NCBI GenBank assembly: GCA_002173415.2
Contig: NHNK02000003.1
Span: 62,001 to 126,000, forward strand
DNA: 64,000 bases
Source: Marinomonas agarivorans
GTDB lineage: Bacteria > Pseudomonadota > Gammaproteobacteria > Pseudomonadales > Marinomonadaceae
Direction of reading: 5' to 3'
Every line of letters begins with the position of its first letter. Position 1 is the stretch's first letter. Under the pieces are notes generated by a model, which did not search any database, was not told the DNA's origin, and was given only the letters and a program-made list of their open reading frames with translations. Both the position numbers and the translations under genes were made by a program. Shown one piece after another: positions 56,930 to 64,000 of this stretch.

Positions 56930-58564
56930 CTATTCCTTAGTTTGCATATATTTTTTTTTCAGCTCGTAAATTGCCAGACTTTCACTACACTCTTTGGTAA
57001 TTGGGTGTTCTTTATCAAAATGTTTTTCTATTTCTATTAACTTTTGTTTGGCTTCATCAATTTTATGTTTCGCTACCAATGTATAAAATGAATCCACAAG
57101 TTTTGCTTGTGGTATATTGTTAGGTATTGAATCAGTTTCCATGACTTGTGCAAGAATGCTTGCGCTGGTTACGCCACAAGTTTGGAATTCAGGCGTTTTA
57201 ATATTTGGTTCGTTATTGTCCCCAAGGTAGATTTGTCTAATGCAAGTTTTATCTACAGTAGATAAAACCTGTGGGCTATGGGTGGTTACAATAAATTGAA
57301 TATTTGGAAATGTAATCTGCAATCCATATAAAACTTCTTGCTGCCAGCTCGGATGAAGATGAAGTTCAATTTCATCAATAATAACTATTCCATGATTAGA
57401 TAGAGCATTGGGTAAATTCGGGTTTAATGTTACAAGCCTTAGAGCTAAATCTCCTACTAGAGCTACGAATGATTTTTGCCCTTGAGATAGCTGAGAAATA
57501 TTTATCTGATTGCCAAAATTTTCAACAAGCAATCGTTGATTTCCTGTACTTCTATCAACGGTAAAATTAACGACGTCTGGAACTAAACAATTTATCGCAT
57601 CATTTACTTGTTTGAGTAGGTTTCTATACTTACTTGGTTGTTTATCAATGAGTTTTTGTAAGTGCTCTTTTTCTAATTTTAATTCTTGAGCTAGTTCACT
57701 AGCGTTATCTAACTTTTGTTCTTTATTACGTTTTTTAATTAATTTATCTAGCGAGTTAATTGTTTGTCTAGATTCTTTAACTTCTTGTGAGTCTTCGTTC
57801 TCAGCTAAGTTGTATAATTCAATATACTTTCTTGAAAAGTCTTCTAGTTGGGTACTGGCTTCTAAACTATCTTTTAGTGCATTAAATCGAGAGTTAGAAA
57901 TATCTAGGAATGTTTTGTCTGATGCTATCTTAGGCATTACCACGCTTGATCTTTTTACGGAGTAGAACGCAAAAAGAGGAATTGGTACAGACTCTTTTTC
58001 GACAAGGCGTCTATACATATCACCAACTTTTTTAGACGTAGATACAACGCTTGCTATATGGCCAGAATAACCAAGAACAGGGGCGCAGAGAGAAACTTCA
58101 AGCTTATTCTCAGCCCCTAGTTGAAATTCTCCTATTAATTGAGCGTAAGTTTCTGCTTTAACATTTATATCTGACTCAACAATCCTTTTTCCACTTACGT
58201 TACTCTTCATCAAATTTTGATTAAACCATGATAAGAGCTTAGCAATCGACTCGGCAATGTTTGTTTTACCTGCCCCATTGTTACCAATTATTACGGTTAT
58301 TTGAGGATGCAATTTAATATCTAGATTTCTAAACCCTCGAAACTCATGAAGGTTAATAGAGTTAATTTTAAAGTGCAGAGTAGGGAGTCTTGCTGTAATT
58401 TCAGTTAAATAGTTTTGAGCAGCGTCTTTATTAACTGCTTCAACATTTTTGCCAGTTGAATAGTTTTCATATAATTGAAACATGGATAAGACATTCCCTT
58501 TGACTGCTTTCTGCTCCAGAGTTTTGATCGCCTTACTATGTTCCTTGTGATCTGACTTATTCAT
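56930..58564 (-). CDS. PtuA-like ATPase of the retron
   Basis: 544 residues from ATG 58564 (GAGG six bases upstream; a TTG at 58576 is less likely). SMC/OLD-type ABC ATPase: Walker A GNNGAGKT (about 94-101), a coiled coil (about 255-320; KKRNKEQKLDNASELAQELK), signature ISQLSQGQKSF, Walker B IVIIDEIELHLHP and the H-loop TTHSPQVL. An N-terminal segment (about residues 20-60; KGNVLSMFQLYENYSTGKNV) resembles one Sel1-like repeat. Its start lies inside the RT stop region, so translation is coupled. It is the PtuA partner of type I-A retrons. Confidence 0.88.
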   Translation of the reverse strand: MNKSDHKEHSKAIKTLEQKAVKGNVLSMFQLYENYSTGKNVEAVNKDAAQNYLTEITARLPTLHFKINSINLHEFRGFRNLDIKLHPQITVIIGNNGAGKTNIAESIAKLLSWFNQNLMKSNVSGKRIVESDINVKAETYAQLIGEFQLGAENKLEVSLCAPVLGYSGHIASVVSTSKKVGDMYRRLVEKESVPIPLFAFYSVKRSSVVMPKIASDKTFLDISNSRFNALKDSLEASTQLEDFSRKYIELYNLAENEDSQEVKESRQTINSLDKLIKKRNKEQKLDNASELAQELKLEKEHLQKLIDKQPSKYRNLLKQVNDAINCLVPDVVNFTVDRSTGNQRLLVENFGNQINISQLSQGQKSFVALVGDLALRLVTLNPNLPNALSNHGIVIIDEIELHLHPSWQQEVLYGLQITFPNIQFIVTTHSPQVLSTVDKTCIRQIYLGDNNEPNIKTPEFQTCGVTSASILAQVMETDSIPNNIPQAKLVDSFYTLVAKHKIDEAKQKLIEIEKHFDKEHPITKECSESLAIYELKKKYMQTKE

Positions 58565-59489
58565 AATTTTCCTCAAAAAGTTGAGTCATTAATTCAGTTG
58601 AATATTTATGCTCCAACCTTGTCATTAGAGAAGGTTCTATATGCTTGGCATAAGCGAGTAATCCTTTTAAGTGATTAATATCTTCTTTACCTAATTTATT
58701 AAATTTGTATTCATTGATAAGGTGTTTAATGTAGCGCTTTCTTTCTCTTCCTAGAGATAAATTGTCGTTATTGTCTATGGTGATTCCCGTTATATGTCTG
58801 TTATGCCCTTTGGATGAAAATGCCGTCTTTCTTCGATTTATGTTTATTGCTTCTCCAAAGCACTTCCGTAATTGTTCAGTAACGAGGTCAGGCATGTTAA
58901 ATAAAGCACCTTTATGTTTTGTTGAAAAGGTTAGATCGTCTGCGTAGCGAGTATAGATAATTTCTCGATGAACACATAAGTCATGAATAATGTGATCAAA
59001 CTGATACATGAAAAAGTTTGACAGCAATGGAGAGGTTGGCGCACCTATGCTTAAAATTAATTTTCCATAGACAGATTTACTGGGTGACCAGAAAAGTAAC
59101 TTCTCCATAAAAACTTTGTCTTCTGTCTGGGGAATAGGGTAATGCGCTTGCCATACTTTCCAGAATAGTTCACTGGATATAGAGTTAAAAAAATTTTCTA
59201 AGTCAAGTTTGAGTAAATAAGGGTTATGTTTATGTTTATTGGCGTTATCTTTAATACTGCGCTTTTCCCGATAAGCCATTGCAGAATTGTGAATTGTGAG
59301 TTTGAACAGTGATATAAATGCTCTTTGGTACTTTTTAAGTTCTTTTGAAGGTTGAGCGATAACCCTATGTCCAGAAGTTCGCTTGGGAATCTTATAGACT
59401 TTATATTTAAGAGGAGCGTTAGCTAAGAAAGTAGCCACCTCAGCTTCACTTTTTTCTAACTTTTTTGCGAGTTTCTTAATTAGGCTCAT
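58557..59489 (-). CDS. ret: Retron reverse transcriptase
   Basis: 310 residues, the usual size for retron RTs. Motifs: NAxxH as N82-A-N-K-H86 (retron-specific), LKLDLENFFNSI (motif A, first Asp about 96), GAPTSPLLSN (149-158), YADD 182-185 (catalytic) and HITGI (the VTG position, ITG 233-235). It primes cDNA from the branching G of the msr RNA to make msDNA. The structured RNA lies immediately upstream on the same strand. A modest AGG ribosome site is seven bases from the ATG. Confidence 0.95.
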   Translation of the reverse strand: MSLIKKLAKKLEKSEAEVATFLANAPLKYKVYKIPKRTSGHRVIAQPSKELKKYQRAFISLFKLTIHNSAMAYREKRSIKDNANKHKHNPYLLKLDLENFFNSISSELFWKVWQAHYPIPQTEDKVFMEKLLFWSPSKSVYGKLILSIGAPTSPLLSNFFMYQFDHIIHDLCVHREIIYTRYADDLTFSTKHKGALFNMPDLVTEQLRKCFGEAININRRKTAFSSKGHNRHITGITIDNNDNLSLGRERKRYIKHLINEYKFNKLGKEDINHLKGLLAYAKHIEPSLMTRLEHKYSTELMTQLFEENYE

Positions 59490-59507
59490 TTGTCAACCTG
59501 TAAATAA

Positions 59508-59534
59508 AAGCCCAAAAACATCGTTTTTGGGCTT
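59508..59534 (-). terminator. Terminator between retron RNA and RT gene
   Basis: AAGCCCAAAAAC (59508-59519) and GTTTTTGGGCTT (59523-59534): perfect 12-bp stem with a 3-base loop, T-rich on the minus strand after it (TTTATTTA). It begins two bases after the a2 repeat, so it probably forms the 3' end of the RNA. Confidence 0.8.
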
Positions 59535-59536
59535 AG

Positions 59537-59682
59537 CTCTTTACTAGAGGCCGCGATATGTGCGCAACCATCATGAGGAACGAGTAATGGTTGCGCACAT
59601 ATCGCAACCATAAAGTCGTTCAATAAGTTAGAGTCTGGCTAAACACCCGACTAGACGAATTTCGCCCTAAAACTAAAGAGAC
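59537..59682 (-). ncRNA. Retron msr-msd RNA
   Basis: a1 CTCTTTA (59674-59680) pairs with a2 TAAAGAG (59537-59543), with possible extension of AG/CT. The base after a1 is G (complement of 59673), in the TTA|G context expected for the branching G. Then come a small GGCGAA/TTCGTC stem, an AGTC/GACT stem-loop with a GG/CC inner part, and the msd hairpin: GCGATATGTGCGCAACCAT and its exact complement, 19 bp with a 15-base loop (59553-59605). Total length fits known retron RNAs. The exact ends are inferred. Confidence 0.85.
59553..59605 (-). repeat. msd hairpin (perfect 19-bp inverted repeat)
   Basis: GCGATATGTGCGCAACCAT at 59553-59571 and its complement at 59587-59605. In the msDNA this would be the double-stranded DNA stem with a 15-base loop. 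Confidence 0.9.
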
Positions 59683-59688
59683 TGTTTA

Positions 59689-59717
59689 AGTCTACAACAG
59701 CCCTATAGCGACTTCAA
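59689..59717 (-). promoter_or_regulatory. Promoter of retron RNA (candidate)
   Basis: On the minus strand TTGAAG (59712-59717) and TAGACT (59689-59694) are separated by 17 bases; each matches the sigma-70 consensus at four of six. Transcription would start near 59682, just before the a1 repeat. Confidence 0.55.
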
Positions 59718-59745
59718 TTTCTCAGTTATTTTGCCATAGTTAGCA

Positions 59746-60642
59746 CTAACCCAACGCCCCTATCTTCTTCAAACACACCTCTTCCGTTAGTGTTTTCAAT
59801 TTCTCTACTTCACTAGCGAGCCACGTTAGTTCTTCCTCAGTAATATCAAAATGTTCAGAGTAGCGAGCATCCACGTAGGCGCGTTTGAGGCGTTGAAAAC
59901 TACGTTTTTGAAAGCGCATTGTGTTTGCGATGCCGTCGATGGGGAAGGTGTGTTGAAAGCGTGGGTCTTGGCGACAACAGGCATTGCGCAGTTTTTCAAT
60001 ATCGTGGGTTTTGGGTAAGTAGTTGGTGGTTACTAACAAGGTACAAGCGTAAAGGCGTTCGGCTACTTGGTGTAAAACAAATGCTGCAATTTTGAGTTCT
60101 CTATCTTTCATTGCATATAAGTATTGTTTAAAAAATCCATTGGCGCTGGTAAACCAATGTTCGTAATACTTTTGTGCAATCTGTTTTTGCTCAGCTAACG
60201 TGAGGTCTCCTGGGGTGGCCAGTTCTCGTTTGTCGGTGCTGTATATTTCGATGCCTTCTGCACAAATGTCTTTAAAAAAGTATTGCCCCTGATGCAACCG
60301 CTCGTTAATGTCAGCAAGGGTATGCACAATTAACCCTAGTGGCCGCTGAATACGGCGCTCGGCTTTCTCTTCCACTGTGCTCCAAATGTCATACTCTTCT
60401 ACTAGAGCAGGGCGGTTTACAATCACCAACACATCATAATCACTTACATAGCCATTGGCTGGATCATACACCTGCGTACCCTTTGTTTGGCTACCAAAAA
60501 GAATAATTTTGAGAATACGATAGTCGGTTTTTTTACCTGTTTTCCCTTGTAGAAAGGCGTCAAATTCATCTCGCAAAAGAGTAGAGATGATCTGCACATC
60601 CTGCTGCTGACGTGTGGTGAGGTGATCGAAACTGGTTTTCAT
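59746..60642 (-). CDS. Nucleotidyltransferase-HEPN fusion protein
   Basis: 298 residues. N-terminal MNT-type nucleotidyltransferase domain (about 38-135): GS at 50-51 (LFGSQTKGT) and the DxD metal site D68/D70 (SDYDVLVIV). C-terminal HEPN domain (about 150-290): helices KIAAFVLHQVAERLYACTLL, the THDIEKL segment and RAYVDARYSEHF. MNT and HEPN domains act as antitoxin and RNase toxin in two-gene systems; here they are fused in one chain. It ends just before the retron promoter, same strand. Defence or a housekeeping modification role are both possible. Confidence 0.85.
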   Translation of the reverse strand: MKTSFDHLTTRQQQDVQIISTLLRDEFDAFLQGKTGKKTDYRILKIILFGSQTKGTQVYDPANGYVSDYDVLVIVNRPALVEEYDIWSTVEEKAERRIQRPLGLIVHTLADINERLHQGQYFFKDICAEGIEIYSTDKRELATPGDLTLAEQKQIAQKYYEHWFTSANGFFKQYLYAMKDRELKIAAFVLHQVAERLYACTLLVTTNYLPKTHDIEKLRNACCRQDPRFQHTFPIDGIANTMRFQKRSFQRLKRAYVDARYSEHFDITEEELTWLASEVEKLKTLTEEVCLKKIGALG

Positions 60643-60871
60643 CCTATTATGCTACCTTATTTTCCTTAACGTTTCCCTTGAAGCTTTTGCCTTAGAGCTA
60701 TGCCGTAAACGCAAACGGCCTATGTAACCCAAAAATAACACTTAATGACTGTATAAACAACCAGTAAATAAATAACAAGAAAAAGAGAAAAAACACCCTG
60801 TTTTACCATACAATCAACACCATTAAACACGAACAAACGCTATCCGACTACACAACAAAGAGAGCAACAAA

Positions 60872-61183
60872 ATGGACATTATTCGTAGTAAAGACTTCAC
60901 CGCAGAGAAAGCATGGGGTGCGAAAGACATCGCCAATATGAATGGCATCACCACACGGCTACATTGGACGGATCAACCTTACAAGTGGCATATTAATGAT
61001 GGGGAAGAGGTATTTGCAGTGCTCGATGGCGTAGTGGAAATGAAGTACAAGCAAAATGGTCAAGAGCACGCCACGTTGTTGAATGTCGGCGATATTTTTT
61101 ATGCCTCTATCGGCACCGAGCATGTGGCCCATCCACAGGGAGAAGCGAGAATTTTAGTGATTGAAGCCGAGGGCAGTGTATGA
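60872..61183 (+). CDS. Small cupin protein
   Basis: 103 residues, single cupin barrel. Motif 1 is HINDGEEVFAVLDGVVEM (His-x-Asn-x-x-Glu), motif 2 GDIFYASIGTEHVAHPQG. Metal-binding residues are present in part. Function unknown; many such proteins bind sugars or act as isomerases. The spacer upstream (60643-60871) shows nothing clear apart from the GAGAGC ribosome site. Confidence 0.82.
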   Translation: MDIIRSKDFTAEKAWGAKDIANMNGITTRLHWTDQPYKWHINDGEEVFAVLDGVVEMKYKQNGQEHATLLNVGDIFYASIGTEHVAHPQGEARILVIEAEGSV

Positions 61184-61263
61184 AGAAGGTGTTAAATAAG
61201 GAATCAAAACGCATGTTGCTATTAAGATTGTTGCTGCTGTTGCCAGTGTTGAGTGTGCATTAG
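61180..61263 (+). CDS. 27-residue ORF coupled to cupin gene
   Basis: Its ATG overlaps the cupin TGA in ATGA. The peptide is basic at the start (MKKVLNKESKR) then Leu-rich (LLLRLLLLLPVLSV), like a minimal membrane peptide. May be a chance frame; the ATGA junction is the only support. Confidence 0.25.
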   Translation: MKKVLNKESKRMLLLRLLLLLPVLSVH

Positions 61264-61311
61264 TATCGTTATAAAACACATTAGAATAGGTAATCTTATG
61301 TTCTCACTTTC

Positions 61312-61391
61312 ACTAACTTGCTTTTACAAAAAATAAGTATAAAAAGTAAGTTAGTAAACCATTTCTATTTTTGAGGTAAACTAATTTACCT
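61312..61391. promoter_or_regulatory. Two dyads upstream of EamA transporter
   Basis: ACTAACTT (61312-61319) with AAGTTAGT (61348-61355), and AGGTAAA-CTAA-TTTACCT (61374-61391). The first may end upstream transcription; the second resembles an operator. No regulator is assigned. Confidence 0.35.
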
Positions 61392-61505
61392 ATCTATCTG
61401 AAGTCGCTACAATTCCCTTCCTTACTTTCTGCACTATTGGCGCTTCTACAATCTTTGTATTGCGATGGTAGTTGCATTTTATGATTCAACAGAGGTGACC
61501 TTGTT

Positions 61506-62411
61506 ATGCCAATTTTGATCGCCGTTACGATCTTGTGGGCCTTTTCATTTAGTTTAATTGGGGTGTATTTAGCGGGGCAGGTAGACGCTTGGTTTTCTGT
61601 CTTGATGCGTGTGGCATTGGCAACGTTAGTCTTTTTGCCTTTTTTAAAATTGCGTCAGGTATCACGTGATGTGGCGTTAAAGCTGATGGCGTGTGGCGCA
61701 TTTCAGTTAGGCATTATGTATGGTTTTTATTACCAATCCTTCTTGTATCTTTCAGTGCCAGAAGTATTGCTATTTACCGTGATGACGCCCATTTATATTA
61801 CCTTATTGAATGATTTGATTAATCGTCGCGTTAATATGGGCTTTATTATCAGTGCGTTGTTGGCGGTGATTGGCGCTGTTGCTATCCGCTATAAAGGGGT
61901 AGATGACGGCTTCTTGCAAGGATTATTAATGGTGCAAGGGGCGAACTTGTGTTTTGCCATTGGTCAAGTCAGTTACAAACGTATCATGGCGGCAGAAGTA
62001 GCAAAAGGAAACGCAGAGTTGCCACAACGTACTGTGTTTGGTTGGTTCTTTATCGGTGCGTTATGCATCGTAATTCCTTGTTATTTGTTATTGGGTAATC
62101 CAGAAAAATTACCTACGACGTCGTTACAATGGGGTGTACTTGTTTATCTCGGTATCGTTGCTTCAGGGCTAGGCTATTTTGCTTGGAATAAAGGCGCAAC
62201 CTTGGTCAATATTGGCACCTTGGCGGTGGCAAATAACTTGTTAATTCCGGCAGGAATTCTGGTTAATGTGCTGTTCTGGAACCGCGACGCCGATATTCTG
62301 CGCTTAGCCATTGGTGGCGGTATTATTCTGCTGGCACTGTGGGTGAATGATAAGTTTAATCAGCGACGAATATCGGGTGAAAGCAAAGAAAAGCTTGCAG
62401 AGGCCGCATAG
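61506..62411 (+). CDS. EamA-family (DMT) transporter
   Basis: 301 residues, ten predicted membrane helices as two EamA repeats (about 1-135 and 145-285). LWAFSFSLIGVYLA at the start and GLGYFAWNKGATLVNIGTLAV late in repeat 2 are family patterns; similar to carboxylate/amino acid/amine exporters. Substrate unknown. Confidence 0.87.
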   Translation: MPILIAVTILWAFSFSLIGVYLAGQVDAWFSVLMRVALATLVFLPFLKLRQVSRDVALKLMACGAFQLGIMYGFYYQSFLYLSVPEVLLFTVMTPIYITLLNDLINRRVNMGFIISALLAVIGAVAIRYKGVDDGFLQGLLMVQGANLCFAIGQVSYKRIMAAEVAKGNAELPQRTVFGWFFIGALCIVIPCYLLLGNPEKLPTTSLQWGVLVYLGIVASGLGYFAWNKGATLVNIGTLAVANNLLIPAGILVNVLFWNRDADILRLAIGGGIILLALWVNDKFNQRRISGESKEKLAEAA

Positions 62412-62426
62412 AACACTACTTTTTTC

Positions 62427-62490
62427 ACGAGCTTATTGGCGAAATTCTGGTACTGTTTGCTACTAACTATTTGCTGCTAGATAAGCTCGT
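62427..62490. repeat. 10-bp inverted repeat after EamA gene
   Basis: ACGAGCTTAT (62427-62436) and ATAAGCTCGT (62481-62490), perfect arms, 44 bases apart, followed by TCTATTTC. Might be a long-loop terminator or fold a small RNA. Confidence 0.4.
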
Positions 62491-62595
62491 TCTATTTCAT
62501 TGGTAACTTATCTCAATCTTGTCGTGAGCGATTCACTTGTTTCTTATTGTGACCGATAGCGCTTGTGGTGATATGCAAGTCAGATTTTGCCTGGG

Positions 62596-62633
62596 TTGGT
62601 CGAAAGTAAATTGGTTTGGCCGAAAGTAAATTG
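62596..62633. repeat. Direct repeat upstream of DUF945 gene
   Basis: TTGGTCGAAAGTAAATTG (62596-62613) and TTGGCCGAAAGTAAATTG (62616-62633), 20-base period, one change. Lies 46 bases before the next gene, in its likely promoter region. Confidence 0.8.
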
Positions 62634-62678
62634 TTAATGTAGATGGAGTAAGACCATTCACTTTGTAAGGATGTAAAA

Positions 62679-64000
62679 ATGCGTAAAAAGATTTCAATTA
62701 TTTCAGCGGCTGCGGTCATAGCGATTATTTGCCTTGTTGCACCAAAATTTATTGCCACACAATACGAAACTAGCCTTAATGGATTTGTCAGTAAAATCAA
62801 TGAGTCCCCCGGTTATGTCGTGCAACTAGACATGTTAGAAACGGGCTGGTTTGGTTCGACGGCAAAAATATCATTGGCTTTTAACTACGATGAAGCTGGT
62901 ATTGATTATGCGGCCGAGGTGGAAGGTTTTGAGGCAGAGTTGCTTGTTACAAGCCAATACGGTCCATTATTATTTTCAGACGCTGGGCTTATTGGTCTCT
63001 ATGCTGTCAATGTACAGTGGTTAGATGCCGATTTACGTAGCGTACTAGAGTGGGATGAAAACACACCTTTTTATGAGCTGAACCTTGTGCAAGGAATCAT
63101 CACTGGTATGAGCTTTACGGATGCGATTCCAGCCTTTGTTGGTATAGCAGATGAAATGTCTTTCAGTGGTTACAAAGGCGAAGGCGGTTGGGGTAGTGAG
63201 CTTTCTTATGAAGGACGTATCGATTCTTTTACCGCGACTGATGCCGATGGTGCGATTGTTACGGTTGAAGATGTGCAACTCAATTACTATGCCGATGCCG
63301 AGATTAGCAGCATCGCTAAAGTGCAAGTCTACGACAGTGATCTAAAAGTAGAAGTGGCAAAGGTTAGTGCTAAAGACGATTTCAATCTGAATGACTTCTT
63401 GTTGTACTTCGGCTCTGATGTTGACGATAGCAGCAACACATTCAGCGTTGTATACGGTATGTCTGTGGATGAATTGCTTACTAGTGAAGCAGCACTGAGT
63501 GATGTCTCATTTGAATTAGTATTGGCAAACTTGAATAATCAATTATTCGACAACTTCCAAACGCTCTTAGACAATGCTAATGAAAGTGGTCAAAACGCGC
63601 TAGCAGCAGAAAACTTTCTTGCCTTTATGAACGACAACATCGACCTGTTCCTAGAAACAGGGCCTGAGCTAAATCTAACGAAATTGCAAGCAACCGTACC
63701 CGAAGGGACAACCAAAACGACAATCAACAGTCGCATTGGTGATGTCAGTGGTGAGATGAATGTTGCTCGTTTGTTCTCACCATTTTTCTGGCTATCGAAT
63801 GCTGTGGTTGACGCAAGAATCGAAATGGATGAACTGTTGGCGCAAAGAGTAGGCAAAGAGTTTGTTGCTATACAAACAGGCGCAGACATCGACAACCCTA
63901 GTGTCGCTCAACAGGTCAATGCCATGCTACAAGGGTTGATTCAACAAGGTTTGATCAAGTTGGCCGAGCAAAAATATGTGAGTGAACTGCGTTTAGAAAA
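62679..64000 (+). CDS. DUF945 (YdgA-like) protein, 5' part
   Basis: ATG at 62679 with AAGGATG upstream; the frame stays open to the window end (440 codons seen). Begins with a signal or anchor (KKISIISAAAVIAIICLVAP, about residues 3-22) and continues as a beta-rich domain (YVVQLDMLETGWFGSTAKIS), the YdgA/DUF945 start pattern. YdgA-like proteins are envelope proteins of unknown function. The gene is cut by the window, not broken. Confidence 0.8.
   Translation, partial: MRKKISIISAAAVIAIICLVAPKFIATQYETSLNGFVSKINESPGYVVQLDMLETGWFGSTAKISLAFNYDEAGIDYAAEVEGFEAELLVTSQYGPLLFSDAGLIGLYAVNVQWLDADLRSVLEWDENTPFYELNLVQGIITGMSFTDAIPAFVGIADEMSFSGYKGEGGWGSELSYEGRIDSFTATDADGAIVTVEDVQLNYYADAEISSIAKVQVYDSDLKVEVAKVSAKDDFNLNDFLLYFGSDVDDSSNTFSVVYGMSVDELLTSEAALSDVSFELVLANLNNQLFDNFQTLLDNANESGQNALAAENFLAFMNDNIDLFLETGPELNLTKLQATVPEGTTKTTINSRIGDVSGEMNVARLFSPFFWLSNAVVDARIEMDELLAQRVGKEFVAIQTGADIDNPSVAQQVNAMLQGLIQQGLIKLAEQKYVSELRLE

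Larger units (their letters stand above)
56248..59717 (-). other. Retron locus, type I-A (Septu-associated)
   Basis: In order on the minus strand: promoter, msr-msd RNA, terminator, reverse transcriptase, PtuA-like ATPase and PtuB-like HNH nuclease. The three protein genes are packed tightly (8-base overlap, 7-base gap). Known type I-A retrons such as Ec78 have the same partner genes and protect against phage; defence here is inferred by architecture. Confidence 0.88.

Overview
The window reads as a chromosomal segment of a marine gammaproteobacterium with moderately A+T-rich DNA. Gene content (complete type II secretion operon, Kdo synthesis cluster, Entner-Doudoroff/GAPDH control region with HexR-type operators, GH50 agarase, MocR and LysR regulators) fits an Oceanospirillales lineage, most likely Marinomonas-like. 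The genus is an inference from gene mix and codon style; no rRNA or other marker gene is present.

Layout. 1-1986: the end of a basic amino acid (His/Arg type) ABC importer (binding protein, two permeases). 2339-3310: a lone DDE transposase. 3423-6748: glnK, hemE, a NUDIX hydrolase and astE. 6838-9080: DUF1003 membrane protein, a small MscS-like channel and znuA behind a candidate Zur operator. 9176-12725: kdsD-kdsA-kdsC-kdsB, the whole Kdo activation route in one run. 12771-24872: gspN followed by gspCDEFGHIJKLM, then a secreted alpha/beta hydrolase that could be a substrate. 26465-32396: AhpD-like protein with divergent LysR regulator, small membrane protein, GNAT enzyme and a large secreted GH50 agarase. 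32592-36983: modF, a GFA-family protein, a nitroreductase and a MocR regulator preceded by a 28-codon upstream ORF. 37543-41141: usp plus alanine/glycine symporter, a periplasmic cyclase-family protein and a small acidic secreted protein. 41275-48984: ilvC, alkB-like, LysR/GST pair, DUF4856 plus fatty-acid-hydroxylase-like pair, mtgA. 49005-56114: purEK, mgsA, pyk, gap and divergent edd with two HexR-type operators. 56248-60642: defence-type island. 60872-64000: cupin, EamA transporter and a truncated DUF945 protein.

The most notable system is at 56248-59717 on the minus strand: a retron. It has a promoter, a structured msr-msd RNA (short a1/a2 repeats, two msr stem-loops, a perfect 19-bp msd hairpin), a rho-independent terminator, a 310-residue reverse transcriptase with NAxxH and YADD motifs, an SMC/OLD-like ATPase of PtuA type and an HNH nuclease of PtuB type. 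This is the architecture of type I-A (Septu-associated) anti-phage retrons. A fused nucleotidyltransferase-HEPN protein lies directly upstream on the same strand.

A second theme is short tandem duplications (14-54 bp units) scattered between genes and inside znuA, gspH and gspL. A third is three consecutive terminators with nearly the same stem between 39.5 and 41.2 kb. No rRNA, tRNA or CRISPR array was seen.
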